Source: a virus
DNA: 21,290 bases
Virus record (IMG/VR): IMGVR_UViG_3300035035_000016
Location: 1 to 21,290 of that record
Direction: 5' to 3' (one strand)
Shown here: positions 1 through 9,503 of the stretch, one piece after another
How positions within the stretch are numbered: position 1 is the stretch's first letter
Layout: every line of letters begins with the position of its first letter
Notes under the pieces: model-generated
Seen by the model: only the letters and a program-made list of their open reading frames with translations
Told to the model about the DNA's origin: nothing
Database searches by the model: none
Translations under genes and position numbers: made by a program

Positions 1-584
1 TATGCTTGACCATTATATTTTTGTAGGAGGTCATTAAATTCTGCTACCCTATCACTACCAACAACCATTGTTACTGAACTGTAACCCTCTTCATTGATAG
101 AAGACAATACATTAAAAATGTTTCCTTTATCAGGATCATTTTGTATTGCATTTGCGTGGTCGGGGAACATCTGTTTAAGATAGTTTATCTTCTCCGCAGG
201 TTCCAACGGATTTTTCTTTGCATCAACAGTACGTGATGGATAAATCCTGTATTCTCCTCCTTGAGAAGACTCCGCAACTTTGGATAAAAGTTTTTCGTGA
301 CCCACAGTAGGAGGATTGAACCTCCCAAAAGTAATTGCAATGTTTCCAAGATCTGTTACCGATGAATTACCTTCATTTTCAGCAGCACCTTCTTCAGCAC
401 CCGCTTGTGCTTGTTCTGCTTCATCACGAGAAACTGTAACAAGTCTCTCACCACCTTCTGATTTTGCCACAATGTTACCTGTGCGATCAGCATAGTAACC
501 GTGACCAACGTGTTGGAGACCTCGTTTCGCTGCTGCTTCTCCTGCAACAGTGCGTGCTTCTGATAGGAATTGCTTAAATTTCAT
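1..584 (-). CDS. Nucleotidyltransferase (HxGH family), C-terminus beyond window
   Basis: The ATG is at 582-584 and the frame stays open to the left edge, giving the first 194 residues. Residues 87-99 (GRFNPPTVGHEKL) match the first motif of the HIGH nucleotidylyltransferase superfamily (NMN adenylyltransferase, cytidylyltransferase), which transfers NMP to a phosphorylated substrate; VVGSDRVAEF at 175-184 fits the later conserved part of that fold. Similar genes in T4-like cyanophages are annotated as cytidylyl- or adenylyltransferases; the substrate cannot be read here. The N-terminus MKFKQFLSEA resembles the capsid-targeting peptide of T4 internal head proteins (MKTYQEFIAEA), and LSE fits the (L/I)xE rule of the gp21 prohead protease. 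An Ala/Glu-rich linker at about 55-72 separates this N-terminal part from the catalytic domain. A late-promoter-like TGATAAATAG lies just upstream. Confidence 0.8.
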   Translation of the reverse strand, partial: MKFKQFLSEARTVAGEAAAKRGLQHVGHGYYADRTGNIVAKSEGGERLVTVSRDEAEQAQAGAEEGAAENEGNSSVTDLGNIAITFGRFNPPTVGHEKLLSKVAESSQGGEYRIYPSRTVDAKKNPLEPAEKINYLKQMFPDHANAIQNDPDKGNIFNVLSSINEEGYSSVTMVVGSDRVAEFNDLLQKYNGQA

Positions 585-588
585 AATA

Positions 589-598
589 CTATTTATCA
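589..598 (-). promoter_or_regulatory. T4 late-promoter-like element before the nucleotidyltransferase
   Basis: The minus strand reads TGATAAATAG, four bases before the ATG at 584. The closeness would give a very short or absent leader if it is a true late -10, so it is uncertain. Confidence 0.4.
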
Positions 599-1783
599 AC
601 CCCAGTTCTTTTCTATATTAAAGTTAGTTTTACTGAACTCTAGTCTGTCAACTAACTTTATAGCGGAACCAGATTTAATTGCTACAAAACCTTCTGGTGC
701 TGTAACACGATAACCATTGTCAGTTTTGATGTAAGTACCAATAGTATTTACTTTTGATAACTGACGAACAATATACATCTTACATTCAGTTAAATTCATA
801 TAAGATGCTACTGTCATATATATCGGTCGTGCATTAGTTTTAATAAACTTTAGACCATCTAGTTGTATCTGTTTATATTTATTCTTTGTCGCTTCTGTTT
901 TCTTGGTATCAATTTCTTTTTGCAATGTTGCTTTATAAAATTTCTCAAAAGCATTAGATACATCTGCTGTACTAGAAAACTTCACACCCTTTTTAATATA
1001 ACTGTTAAAGAATAATTTAAAGACTTCTGATAGTAAAAACTTACCACTACCTGTCTGTCCTAGAACATCTAAGAACTGTGATGCTTGTTTGAGAGAACCC
1101 TCTGCACGGTTTGTTGCTGAGATAAACTTAGATAATGTAGTTCTATCAAATGTAGAAGCACCTGTTGCATCTTTAAAGTTAGATGAGAATACTGCTACGT
1201 CATTACTTTTCATAGAAGATGTATTAACACCGAAAGATGCTTTCATATCTCTAACTGTGCCATCACCACCGCTATACTTTGTATGGAATACGATACCCAT
1301 CTTTGCGGTTCTAATTTTCTTACCCATATCACTCTTTACAGGTACAGCATAGGTAATAGTATTAGGTGTAAACACATAACAAGATTCACCATTTACATTT
1401 CTAGTAACCACATCATTATAAAAAAGTAAATCACCTTGCAGTACACCTTTGATACCTAACTTAGGTAAATATTCTAAACAAACCTTAAGTTTATCTGCTA
1501 GTTGACCTGCATAGTATGTGTCTATATCACTATTGCTTCTACAAATTTTTGGTGTTCCTTTATTAAATACTGCTTTTGTTCCAACAAAAAATTTTCCTGT
1601 AGTAGGATGCTGTCCACATACAATAGCAGGTGCACCATCCCATTTGGTAGTGATTCGTATATTGGAATGTGGTTCTGTTAACATAAGACCTAACTCTCTT
1701 AGAATCTTGATAGCATTTCTACCACCATTAGACCCACTGTTGAGTATATCGTCTTCTAAATGTTCGAGGTGAGTGTTTTTCAT
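596..1783 (-). CDS. Polynucleotide-ligase/nucleotidyltransferase-like phage protein
   Basis: 395 residues, ATG start one base after the preceding stop. It looks like a conserved T4-like cyanophage protein usually left hypothetical (I believe the DUF6267 type). Several motifs match the covalent nucleotidyltransferase superfamily (DNA/RNA ligases, capping enzymes). KWDG at 47-50 reads as motif I KxDG with K47 the candidate AMP-accepting lysine. FFVGTKAVF follows at 65-73. GVLQGDLLF at 113-121 could be motif III. EGFV at 364-367 fits motif IV (EGxV) and IKLVDR at 375-380 fits motif V. The middle (about 190-345) is helical and Lys-rich and matches nothing I know. Family assignment is inference from motif order; no ligase activity is known to me. 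Neighbours are a nuclease-like gene and a nucleotidyltransferase. Confidence 0.75.
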   Translation of the reverse strand: MKNTHLEHLEDDILNSGSNGGRNAIKILRELGLMLTEPHSNIRITTKWDGAPAIVCGQHPTTGKFFVGTKAVFNKGTPKICRSNSDIDTYYAGQLADKLKVCLEYLPKLGIKGVLQGDLLFYNDVVTRNVNGESCYVFTPNTITYAVPVKSDMGKKIRTAKMGIVFHTKYSGGDGTVRDMKASFGVNTSSMKSNDVAVFSSNFKDATGASTFDRTTLSKFISATNRAEGSLKQASQFLDVLGQTGSGKFLLSEVFKLFFNSYIKKGVKFSSTADVSNAFEKFYKATLQKEIDTKKTEATKNKYKQIQLDGLKFIKTNARPIYMTVASYMNLTECKMYIVRQLSKVNTIGTYIKTDNGYRVTAPEGFVAIKSGSAIKLVDRLEFSKTNFNIEKNWG

Positions 1784-1784
1784 A

Positions 1785-2684
1785 CTATCCTAGTTTAACA
1801 TCTATTCTGATTACTGGATTATATTGTGTGACACCTTGTAGACTGGTAGGAATCCTCTCTATAGGACCTTGAACACCTTGCCCTAGTTGTCTTGTCTTTG
1901 GAAATGTACCTTGTTTCTTTTTAGAAAATCTTGGATTTACTATTGCACAAAACTCTTGTACTAATTTCTTAGTAATTGGTCTCAAACCTTTTTCTGTTAG
2001 TATATGTGTCGCTATTTGGAGAGGTTTTCCTTTTAATGTCAACTTTCCTGTGATTGATTCTTCTACAAAGGCACATCTAAATTCATCATAGACTGATCCG
2101 ACACCATCCTTACCTTTAGTTCCTATAATTTCTATCAACCTTTCTTCTAGTGCTGCTGCATTTGGATTGTGTTTGACTAATGAATCAACGTCTTCCTTTG
2201 TCATATATTTATTTGGAAAAAATGCTTCCACATCATTAATTACTGCTTGGATATTTGCCAAAGTATTACCATCTGTGCTTGAACCTTTACCTCTAGCAAT
2301 TTTTTTATATATTTCATTAAGTGCAGTTACATTAGTCTCTATCATTGAACTACTAAGTTGAAAAGAATTTCCATATTTCATAGAGCATTGATATATCTTA
2401 CCACCTTTATAAAAAACTATATCAGATTTACTTCCCGATTCCATCTTTTCAAATGAGGCATAAAATTTTAAACTTTCATTAGTGGATAAGGTCTTTGCAA
2501 GTTTATCTACTACTTTTACAGAGTCTTTTTGTACTGTACTGTTTGTTTTATTCCAAGTTTCTAATGCTTTTTCTTTAGTTTTTAGTTGTTTACTAGATAA
2601 AACTTCTGGATTAGTAAGACGACTATATGCAGTATGTAATACGCACCATTCAAACTGAGTTCCTTGATCTTGTTTCCTTGCCAT
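1785..2684 (-). CDS. Conserved phage protein, possible PD-(D/E)xK-like nuclease
   Basis: 299 residues with an ATG start. I do not recognise a named family. The stretch around residues 84-113 (SKSDIVFYKGG, then IYQCSMKYGNSFQLSS) has the shape of a restriction-endonuclease core: an acidic residue (D88) ending one strand, a turn, then a second strand carrying SxK (S101, K103) in place of the usual (D/E)xK. Replacement of the second acid occurs in some nucleases but may also mean loss of activity. The rest is mainly helical, with a basic, Gly/Gln-containing tail. The start lies 13 bases from a late-promoter-like TCTAAATAG. The next gene downstream is ligase-like, which makes a nucleic-acid role plausible. 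Confidence 0.7.
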   Translation of the reverse strand: MARKQDQGTQFEWCVLHTAYSRLTNPEVLSSKQLKTKEKALETWNKTNSTVQKDSVKVVDKLAKTLSTNESLKFYASFEKMESGSKSDIVFYKGGKIYQCSMKYGNSFQLSSSMIETNVTALNEIYKKIARGKGSSTDGNTLANIQAVINDVEAFFPNKYMTKEDVDSLVKHNPNAAALEERLIEIIGTKGKDGVGSVYDEFRCAFVEESITGKLTLKGKPLQIATHILTEKGLRPITKKLVQEFCAIVNPRFSKKKQGTFPKTRQLGQGVQGPIERIPTSLQGVTQYNPVIRIDVKLG

Positions 2685-2697
2685 CGACCTTTTTTTA

Positions 2698-2706
2698 CTA
2701 TTTAGA
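2698..2706 (-). promoter_or_regulatory. T4 late-promoter-like element before the nuclease-like gene
   Basis: The minus strand reads TCTAAATAG, 13 bases before the ATG at 2684 and overlapping the stop of the preceding oxygenase gene. Confidence 0.5.
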
Positions 2707-3247
2707 AGGTACCTGCTTTTTTATATAAATTCATAGCAAAACAACGTCTTCCTGCTGACGTAACTGGCACTTCGTGTTGCATCTTTGCATCAAATATTAA
2801 TAGTTGTCTTGCTGACACATAGTATGGATTACGTCCGTCAAATATTATAGGTGATGCACCATCATCTATTTTTAAATATCCAACAGCAGCAAAATCAGCA
2901 GGAAAATGACAGTGTGGTTTCACATAGTCTCCCTGTTTATAATCTGCACCCCATATATCTTTAGCAAAATATTCTACATCTGTGGTTCCATCATTCAATC
3001 CACCATAAACTCTGCCACCTGCATTGTATATCAGGTTAGCAATCATTTTACAGCACAAACTGACATATGATTCGCACTTAGGCATTTTCATATCCCAATC
3101 AGTTTGACGTGCTACAACATTAGATGCTTCTGGTGATGGTTTATCTAACTTTAACCAATCATCAATAACAGTGTTTGCTTCTTCAATACATTCATCTGGT
3201 AGTATAAACTCAAATACTGGTTGTCCACTACCGACATAAACTGTCAT
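2702..3247 (-). CDS. 2OG-Fe(II) oxygenase superfamily protein (HxH type)
   Basis: 181 residues. The ATG overlaps the previous stop (ATGA). The double-stranded beta-helix pattern is readable: PHCHFPADFAAVGYLKI at 111-127 supplies H112 and H114, ARQLLIFDAKMQHEV at 146-160 supplies the distal H158, and R167/R168 are candidates for binding the 2-oxoglutarate carboxylate. This resembles the phage 2OG-FeII_Oxy_5 group, where the usual HxD iron motif appears as HxH. The substrate is unknown. It is one of six oxygenase-like genes in the window and the only one near the left-end cassette. Confidence 0.75.
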   Translation of the reverse strand: MTVYVGSGQPVFEFILPDECIEEANTVIDDWLKLDKPSPEASNVVARQTDWDMKMPKCESYVSLCCKMIANLIYNAGGRVYGGLNDGTTDVEYFAKDIWGADYKQGDYVKPHCHFPADFAAVGYLKIDDGASPIIFDGRNPYYVSARQLLIFDAKMQHEVPVTSAGRRCFAMNLYKKAGTF

Positions 3248-3549
3248 CTTAGTTCATTAACTTTCTCTACTATTTTATCTATAATGTCAATATCTATTCC
3301 TAAAAATGGTGGAATGATACCTAGTAGACGTAGTGTTCCATCTAAAAATAATGCTAGGCAAGTAAATCCTAATATCATACTTATGACAGTAGCATCTCTG
3401 TTATGTTTACGCATAGATTCTTCATCTATCTTCTTCGCTTGTTCTAATGTCTGTTGAAGTAAAAATTTAACTTCTTCCTTAGTATAAAAACTTCCTAATC
3501 CTGGAAGTTTTATACTTGGTTTCATATCTGAGAATGGAAAATTAGTCAT
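3244..3549 (-). CDS. Small membrane protein of unknown function
   Basis: 101 residues from the ATG at 3547-3549, preceded by AGGA seven bases upstream. An in-frame GTG at 3577-3579 would add ten residues and overlap mazG, but its AAAGGA is only two bases away. A soluble, charged N-terminal half (about 20-55, probably helical) is followed by a hydrophobic stretch (about 58-85) with one or two membrane passes and a short Asp/Ile-rich tail. It overlaps the downstream oxygenase gene by four bases. No family recognised. Confidence 0.65.
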   Translation of the reverse strand: MTNFPFSDMKPSIKLPGLGSFYTKEEVKFLLQQTLEQAKKIDEESMRKHNRDATVISMILGFTCLALFLDGTLRLLGIIPPFLGIDIDIIDKIVEKVNELR

Positions 3550-3568
3550 TTCCTTTTCCTGTTGTGAT

Positions 3569-4084
3569 TTATCTGTCACCTTCCTTTCGTTCCTCTGAAC
3601 GTTTTATAGAAAACTCTCCCTCTGGATAGCGAGATGCAAGTTTCACTGTATTACGGAAGATTACTTCTGCAAGACGTTCATCCAATGCCATTGCTGCTTG
3701 TGCAGCATACCACATCACGTCTCCGAGTTCTGTAACAAGGTGGTCTTTAACATCATCGTTCCAAGGTTTACCTTGAAATTTGATTTTTTTAACAAGTTCC
3801 ATAAACTCGCCCGCTTCAGCAACCATTCCTGATGCTGCGGTATCGAGTCTTTCTATTTTACACCCTTCTTTATGTAGTTCCTCGTACCTTTCTATTAGAG
3901 AATCATAACTCTTACTTGCATCAGATGTTACCAAATCAACGAACTCTGTGTACTTATCAAGATCTATGTCAAATTTCTCTGCTGTTTTTTGTCCCTTTCT
4001 TTTTTTCGCTTCTGGTGATGCGAACCCCTTAAAATCTTGTGATTGTGTAAAATCTTGAGGCATTGGGTCTGGTGTAGAAGTCAT
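3569..4084 (-). CDS. mazG: MazG-like nucleotide pyrophosphohydrolase
   Basis: 171 residues. The ATG overlaps the helicase stop by four bases. The MazG fold is visible from about residue 60: MVAEAGEFMELVKK at 87-100 carries the first acidic cluster (E90, E93, E96) and TELGDVMWYAAQAA at 118-131 the second (E119, D122), which would bind Mg2+ and the triphosphate. The ending NTVKLASRYPEGEFS is typical of phage MazG proteins. Family members hydrolyse NTPs, dNTPs or related nucleotides; marine phage MazG has been proposed to adjust host nucleotide or alarmone pools. The first 40 residues are low-complexity and not part of the domain. Confidence 0.9.
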   Translation of the reverse strand: MTSTPDPMPQDFTQSQDFKGFASPEAKKRKGQKTAEKFDIDLDKYTEFVDLVTSDASKSYDSLIERYEELHKEGCKIERLDTAASGMVAEAGEFMELVKKIKFQGKPWNDDVKDHLVTELGDVMWYAAQAAMALDERLAEVIFRNTVKLASRYPEGEFSIKRSEERKEGDR

Positions 4085-5439
4085 ACTTTAAAATCAGTAA
4101 ATAATGTTGGTTGAATTTTAGGTGTGTCCTCACCATTGTGACCAGGATCTATAATATTCTCCTGCTGATCACAATCATACAGTCTCATCTTCCCTCTGTC
4201 AATACCCACAACAAATCTTTTGTTCATTGTCGGATCGTTGTATCTATTTTTTAACTGCTTGATCATTATTTGACCGTTTGCTTCCAAGTCTTCACTAGAG
4301 ATAAGAGCAAACATAAAGTCAGCAGTTGCAGGAAGACCAAAAGATTCAGAAGTGTCGGTAAGTTCCACGTCTGAATTACCGTAACCTGATCTAGTAGTTT
4401 GAGTAGCACTAATGATAGGAAGGTTGCACTCAGCAGCAAGACCACGGAGTTCTTCAGCGATTGCTTTAACATAGGTATAAGAGTTAACTATTGCCCCCTT
4501 ATATCTAGCAGATGCACAGATGTTTAAATAATCTACAAACACTACGTCAGGAGTAAAAGACTTTTTAATTGCTAACTCTTGTAGTAGAGATTTGAAATGA
4601 CCTACGTGTGCTGCTGCTGTTGGATATTCTTTTACAATAAGACGACCTTGAGTTTTCTCTGCAACCTTTGTCAACTTATTATCGTACATAACTTTAGGCA
4701 ATGTTTCTAGTTGTTGTACGTTTATATTCAATAAGTTTGCATCAATACGTTCAGCAATTTTTTCCTCTGCCATTTCACAAGTAATATAAAGAACATTATA
4801 TCCTTGCATTAGATGTGAAGCAGCGGTGTGGCACATAAACAATGACTTACCAACACCAGTTCCTGCCAGTGCGATATTCAATGTCTTCTTACCTAGACCA
4901 CCCTTTGTAATCTTATTGAGCATAGAAATATCAAAAGGAATTTTCTCTTCCTTTCTATGATAGAAATCAAATCTATCGTCAGCATCATCTATGTAATCGT
5001 GTCCAACAGAATTATCAAAACTAACAGCAAGTGCATCAGTAAGTAATGATGGAATAGCATCTCTACTTGCTTTCTTCTCACCGTCAGCAATTTGAATTGA
5101 CTCTAATAGAGCGTTGTATATTGCACGATCACGACACCACTTTTCTGTAGTGTCTACTAACCATTTAATATCGTGTGCTGTATCTTCAAAATTAGAAATA
5201 CTATTTTGTATAGTCTTAGATTGTTCATCTGTAAGATCTCTACGGGTTTCTAATTCAATAGTCAATGCTTCCTTAGTTGGAAGACGATCGTACTCAACAA
5301 AATATTTTGATGTTTCTTCAAAAAGTATTTTGTTATTAACATCTTCAAAATATTCTCCTTTAAGATGTGGAATTACTCTACGAGTAAACTTTTCTTCAAA
5401 GAATAATGATGAGATAATTAAATTCTCAAGATTAGACAT
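4081..5439 (-). CDS. 41: T4 gp41-like replicative DNA helicase (DnaB family)
   Basis: 452 residues, close to T4 gp41 in size. The N-terminal helical domain covers about 1-140 and the RecA-like ATPase the rest. Walker A is AGTGVGKS at 192-199; TCEM at 220-223 carries the likely catalytic Glu; Walker B is VVFVDYLNI at 299-307; the H3-type SATQTTR is at 344-350; and KQLKNRYND at 394-402 fits the arginine-finger region. It unwinds the lagging-strand template 5' to 3' as a hexamer and recruits primase. The primase gene is not in the window. The ATG overlaps the preceding oxygenase gene by eight bases. Confidence 0.95.
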   Translation of the reverse strand: MSNLENLIISSLFFEEKFTRRVIPHLKGEYFEDVNNKILFEETSKYFVEYDRLPTKEALTIELETRRDLTDEQSKTIQNSISNFEDTAHDIKWLVDTTEKWCRDRAIYNALLESIQIADGEKKASRDAIPSLLTDALAVSFDNSVGHDYIDDADDRFDFYHRKEEKIPFDISMLNKITKGGLGKKTLNIALAGTGVGKSLFMCHTAASHLMQGYNVLYITCEMAEEKIAERIDANLLNINVQQLETLPKVMYDNKLTKVAEKTQGRLIVKEYPTAAAHVGHFKSLLQELAIKKSFTPDVVFVDYLNICASARYKGAIVNSYTYVKAIAEELRGLAAECNLPIISATQTTRSGYGNSDVELTDTSESFGLPATADFMFALISSEDLEANGQIMIKQLKNRYNDPTMNKRFVVGIDRGKMRLYDCDQQENIIDPGHNGEDTPKIQPTLFTDFKV

Positions 5440-6013
5440 AATGTGTGTAAGAACTTACGATAAATTTGTCGTCAGAAATAGTGCGTTTACCTGAGTGTGG
5501 GTATAACCATAGAGGAGGGAACATAACTAATCTGCCTTCCTTTGGTTTTATTGTAGGACCGTTTTCAAAAACTGTCTCGCCACCTTCTTCAACATCATTT
5601 AGATACCAGAACATTGATAAGAACCTACGAGCAGATGCGTGGTCTCCCACATCAACGTGTTTATCAAAACGATCATCAGTTCCCTTTTCATATTTCTTAA
5701 CTCTGAATTGTTCAAGAGCAGATTTGACAGGAAAATATGGTCTACAATCTACATCCTCCATATATTTTTGGACATAGTAGTGTGATGATTCAATCAAAGC
5801 ATTCTGTATCATTCCCCACTCAGACCAAGGAGATACATTGAGATTATGCTCATTGTCATCTATTGCCTGTGTGATATTGAATTGACGAAACTTAGGTAGA
5901 CCTTTCTGATCTACCTCTTCGTGAATCTGACTACCAAATAATCTAATAACGTTTTTGCAAACAGTATTAGGTAATGTGTAGTCATAAACTTGTATGTAAT
6001 CTCTGAGTTCCAC
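5432..6013 (-). CDS. 2OG-Fe(II) oxygenase, prolyl-4-hydroxylase-like
   Basis: 193 residues starting with GTG; the start overlaps the uvsX stop (TAGTG). The catalytic half shows FRVKKYEKGTDDRFDKHVD (H119-x-D121), a GGETVFE turn at 144-150, the distal H173 in YPHSGKR, and basic residues K176 to K183 for 2-oxoglutarate. This is the classical HxD...H...K/R arrangement of the P4H-like 2OG-FeII_Oxy family. The N-terminal 90 residues are substrate-side and not recognisable. It sits between uvsX and the helicase gene, inside the replication operon. The substrate (protein, peptide, nucleotide or other) is unknown. Confidence 0.85.
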   Translation of the reverse strand: MELRDYIQVYDYTLPNTVCKNVIRLFGSQIHEEVDQKGLPKFRQFNITQAIDDNEHNLNVSPWSEWGMIQNALIESSHYYVQKYMEDVDCRPYFPVKSALEQFRVKKYEKGTDDRFDKHVDVGDHASARRFLSMFWYLNDVEEGGETVFENGPTIKPKEGRLVMFPPLWLYPHSGKRTISDDKFIVSSYTHYV

Positions 6014-7029
6014 TAACCGTACGCAAATTCTTTTTGTGCTGCTTCATCTAGTTGCTGCATTATTCCTTCGGTGAAGTACTTGTCAGGATCGGCAAGGATA
6101 GCAGAAGGATAAACGGAAGATTCACCAACAACAATCCTATTACCCCGCTTTGTGAAGACTCCATACTTTTCACCCAACTCCAGTAATCCGTAATACCTGT
6201 CGAGTCCACGTTCGTCATAGAAAAGACGAGTAGTAATTTTAGCATTCTCTTTTGTAAATCTAGATTTCTTTGTTTCACATCTAATGATGTTTCCGATCAC
6301 TTCTTTACCATCTTTCTCTTTAGACTTAGCAAGATAGATGATAGTCGATGCTGCATATTTAAGACCAGAACCACCGCCCATTTCTTTTGTAGGTACATAT
6401 GCACCCACTACATCATATGTATGGTTTGTGACAATCATAGGTATGTTCGCTTTACCCAACTTCAAAGTAAGAACACGGAAGATTGCTTTGACAACCTGTG
6501 CACGAGTCATATCTCGTGTGTCCTTACCATCAGAGGAGTCTTGGACTTCCTTTGAAGTAGATAACATACCAAGAGAATCAAGAACGAACATTAATGGTTT
6601 ACGTTCTGCTTCTGGTTGTTCAAGATATTTGTCAACAATTCTTAATGATTGTGTTCTAAATTCTTGAACTGTAGTAACAGGAACTAAAACCATACGATCA
6701 GAAGGAATATTCCTAGACTCAATCATATCCTTAGATAATGCAGACTCAGATTCAAAATAAATGCACCCTGCTTCTGGATTACTTGCAAGAAAACTTTTTA
6801 CCATACTAAGAGTAAAGAAAGTTTTACCTGTACTACTCTCACCTGCAATAGCGGTGATCTTATTGGAAGGTATTCCACCTTTAATACTACCACTTACTAG
6901 GGCATTAAAGATGTAACTACCTGTATCTACAAAAGACGCAACGTCTCCTGCTGATACTCCATCTGACACTACACCTGCATACTCGTTTCCGATGTCGCTG
7001 ATAATGTCTTTAAAAAATGCTGATGTCAT
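6013..7029 (-). CDS. uvsX: UvsX, RecA-like recombinase
   Basis: 338 residues, slightly shorter than T4 UvsX. Walker A is GESSTGKT at 63-70, the catalytic Glu region is YFESESAL at 91-98, and Walker B is LMFVLDSLG at 146-154 (D151). [19 protein letters not shown] at 202-220 corresponds to the DNA-binding L2 region. It would form filaments on ssDNA and promote strand exchange for recombination-dependent replication and repair, with UvsY (not in the window). The ATG overlaps the gp43 stop (ATGA), so it is probably translationally coupled to the polymerase. Confidence 0.95.
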   Translation of the reverse strand: MTSAFFKDIISDIGNEYAGVVSDGVSAGDVASFVDTGSYIFNALVSGSIKGGIPSNKITAIAGESSTGKTFFTLSMVKSFLASNPEAGCIYFESESALSKDMIESRNIPSDRMVLVPVTTVQEFRTQSLRIVDKYLEQPEAERKPLMFVLDSLGMLSTSKEVQDSSDGKDTRDMTRAQVVKAIFRVLTLKLGKANIPMIVTNHTYDVVGAYVPTKEMGGGSGLKYAASTIIYLAKSKEKDGKEVIGNIIRCETKKSRFTKENAKITTRLFYDERGLDRYYGLLELGEKYGVFTKRGNRIVVGESSVYPSAILADPDKYFTEGIMQQLDEAAQKEFAYG

Positions 7030-9503
7030 ACAAAAAGGTCTTCTAAAGTAGCGATTTTTTCTGCCTTCCAGTTGATAGTATCCATAATAACTTGTAAAGG
7101 ATCAAGAAAACTCTTCTGGAATTGTAGATCAAAATCTATGTATTTGTCAAGTCCAAACTCTTTAGGTAATGTTTGGAAGAATGAAATAACGTTTTCATTA
7201 ATTTTGTTTGGTCGTCGAAGATAAAGAAACTTTACTTTCTCTCCCTCTTGTATGAGAGGATACTTGTGAGTTATCTTTGTTTTCTTAGCGTGGAAATTAT
7301 ATAGTAACGCACCACGTACGTGTATGGGAGTTCCCTTACTATAAATTGTAGCAGGATTTGAGAATTTGCCAACCCCATTACATCCACGAGGGAATGCAAT
7401 ATCTTCTGGTGGCATAGTTTCAAATTTCTTTCTGAAGTTTCCTACAAATTCTTGTACATCAGATTCTGTACCATTCATAATAACTTTCAGTGCATCTTTA
7501 ATTGCTGTCCTACAAGCAGCAGGTGTAGATGATTTAACTGCTTCAATACCCATCATCTTTAGTTTAGGTTCAGCGTATTGAACACCCTCACTATTCCATA
7601 CATTGAGGATGTATCTTTTCTTAGCAGTCCAGATGCCTTTGTTAGCGATGTTCTCTCGCTTCATAAACATCTTTTGATCATATGCGTTTACAGTGGTTGC
7701 CAACGCTTCATAAGAATTCTGAATATACTTTTCAAATTCCACATCACACACCTTCTCAAGGAACCTAAGAACGCTTTGATCGCTTTTCTCTCTGCCCTTG
7801 AATACAGTTTCAACCAGAGAACCCAGATTAAGATAAATGGAATCGGTATCAGAAGCAATAACATAATCAACCTCCTTTGTTTTTAAAATTTTGTTTATGT
7901 AAGAGTTCATTTTGTTTTCTATCCAACGGATAGATAACTGTCCAGACAATGTAATTGCTTCAGCATTAGCGATGTTGAAGTATCGGAAGTATTGATTTCC
8001 GATAGCACCATAAGCACTATTAAGTTGAATCTTACGTGCCATCTGGATATTATTAAAAGCAGATATGTCTGCTTGTAATTCTTTATCACCTGTCTTTTCA
8101 TATTCAGACTTGGCAATAAGCATTTTCTTTTTATAGATCGTACGTTCATCGTAGATCTTTTGCATCATCTCAGGTAAGAAACCTTGAATGTCTTTTCTAT
8201 ATTGTGCACCATTAGCAGCAACACAATAGTCACTATCAATATCAATCTCACCATTTAAGATTTTGTCCACAGAGATACTTGGGTATCTAGTGGGAACCAA
8301 AGTCTCTGGTGAAATGTTATATTCCATAATGAGATGAGGGTACAGAGAGTTAAGGTCGAAACTAACCACCCAATCATATAACCCAGGTATAGGTTCCTTA
8401 ACGTACGCACCTGCGTATTTGTCATCTTTCTTACTTTCTTGACGAGGTGGAACACAGATCTTTCTCTCCTTTAGATAGTTGTATATAAGTGTATCCCACA
8501 TACGAACCTGAGAATACACATCTTCAAAGTTTACCTTGGCATCATATGCCATAGTAATTGCTAGTTCGAGAAGTTTCATTTTCTTCTCTAGTCTGTCAAC
8601 TAGATCAACGTCTTTAATGTTGTACTCTACAAACTTCTGCCAATGTTCTGTATAGAAGTCTTTAAAGTTTTCAAACTCACTATGATCTAGTTTACCTTCA
8701 CCAAGTTCTACTGTAGCAATATGCTCTAGACGATATGATTCTTGATTAGTATATGTAAACTTTCTATAGAGATCAAGATAATCTAAGATGCTGACACCTA
8801 GTATATCGTAAGCAAGATTTCTACGTCCTTGAATGTAGACCTCTCGCATATTTACTTTATTCCAAGGTGATAATGACTTCTGCCATTTCTCTCCTAGTAC
8901 ACGTTCTAGACGACGACAAATGTAAGGTATATCATACAAGTTACAGTTCCAACCAGTAATAATATCAGGTGTATTAGAACACCACCACTTATGAAAGTCG
9001 GTAAGCATTTCCTGTTCTGTCCAGAACACTCGATACTCTGTGTCTACCTTTGCTTCACGAGTTCCCCAAGTAATAAACTTACCAGTAGCAAGATCTTTGA
9101 TTGTTATACAAAGCATTTCCTCCTGTGATGCTTCTACATCAGGGAATCCATTTTCACAAGCAACCTCAATATCAATAGTAATGATTTTCATATCACTCAT
9201 ATTGAATCTTAGTTGACCTGGATATTTTTCAGAGATCCATTGATATACAAAACGTTCGTAACCGTGAACCTCAAAGTTATTAACGTCTTTATATTTTTCA
9301 ATAAACTCTCTAGCACGACGAGCACCATCCTGCACTACAGGTGTCATTTTCTCACCTGTTAATGACTTCCATTTACCTTTAGGTGAAGGAACAAATAATG
9401 TAGGTTTGATAATCTCTTTAAACGATACTGGATCACCATTTTCATATCCTCTACAAAGGATAGAGTCACCTAGTAAAGTTACGTTAGAGTATAATCTGCT
9501 CAC
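7026..9503 (-). CDS. 43: T4 gp43-like family B DNA polymerase with 3'-5' exonuclease
   Basis: 825 residues with a GTG start in a GTGA overlap. Exo I is TIDIEV at 109-114 (D111, E113), Exo [14 protein letters not shown] at 184-195, and Exo III YNIKDVD at 294-300. Polymerase motif A is SFDLNSLYP at 381-389 (D383), followed by His where T4 and RB69 have Ser. Motif B is KIQLNSAYG at 491-499, motif C is ASDTDSIYL at 550-558 (D552, D554), and KKRY is at 628-631. The last residues, IATLEDLFV, match the C-terminal peptide by which gp43 docks on the gp45 sliding clamp. All catalytic residues are present. No gp43-autoregulatory hairpin was evident upstream. Confidence 0.97.
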   Translation of the reverse strand: MSRLYSNVTLLGDSILCRGYENGDPVSFKEIIKPTLFVPSPKGKWKSLTGEKMTPVVQDGARRAREFIEKYKDVNNFEVHGYERFVYQWISEKYPGQLRFNMSDMKIITIDIEVACENGFPDVEASQEEMLCITIKDLATGKFITWGTREAKVDTEYRVFWTEQEMLTDFHKWWCSNTPDIITGWNCNLYDIPYICRRLERVLGEKWQKSLSPWNKVNMREVYIQGRRNLAYDILGVSILDYLDLYRKFTYTNQESYRLEHIATVELGEGKLDHSEFENFKDFYTEHWQKFVEYNIKDVDLVDRLEKKMKLLELAITMAYDAKVNFEDVYSQVRMWDTLIYNYLKERKICVPPRQESKKDDKYAGAYVKEPIPGLYDWVVSFDLNSLYPHLIMEYNISPETLVPTRYPSISVDKILNGEIDIDSDYCVAANGAQYRKDIQGFLPEMMQKIYDERTIYKKKMLIAKSEYEKTGDKELQADISAFNNIQMARKIQLNSAYGAIGNQYFRYFNIANAEAITLSGQLSIRWIENKMNSYINKILKTKEVDYVIASDTDSIYLNLGSLVETVFKGREKSDQSVLRFLEKVCDVEFEKYIQNSYEALATTVNAYDQKMFMKRENIANKGIWTAKKRYILNVWNSEGVQYAEPKLKMMGIEAVKSSTPAACRTAIKDALKVIMNGTESDVQEFVGNFRKKFETMPPEDIAFPRGCNGVGKFSNPATIYSKGTPIHVRGALLYNFHAKKTKITHKYPLIQEGEKVKFLYLRRPNKINENVISFFQTLPKEFGLDKYIDFDLQFQKSFLDPLQVIMDTINWKAEKIATLEDLFV

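Noticed and set aside
1089-1772. Open frames on the plus strand opposite the ligase-like gene, and similar plus-strand frames at 3221, 3832, 5114, 5466, 6338, 7366, 14939, 19366 and 20665
   Set aside because: They lie antisense to well-supported genes with clear motifs, lack ribosome-binding sites and have no recognisable product.
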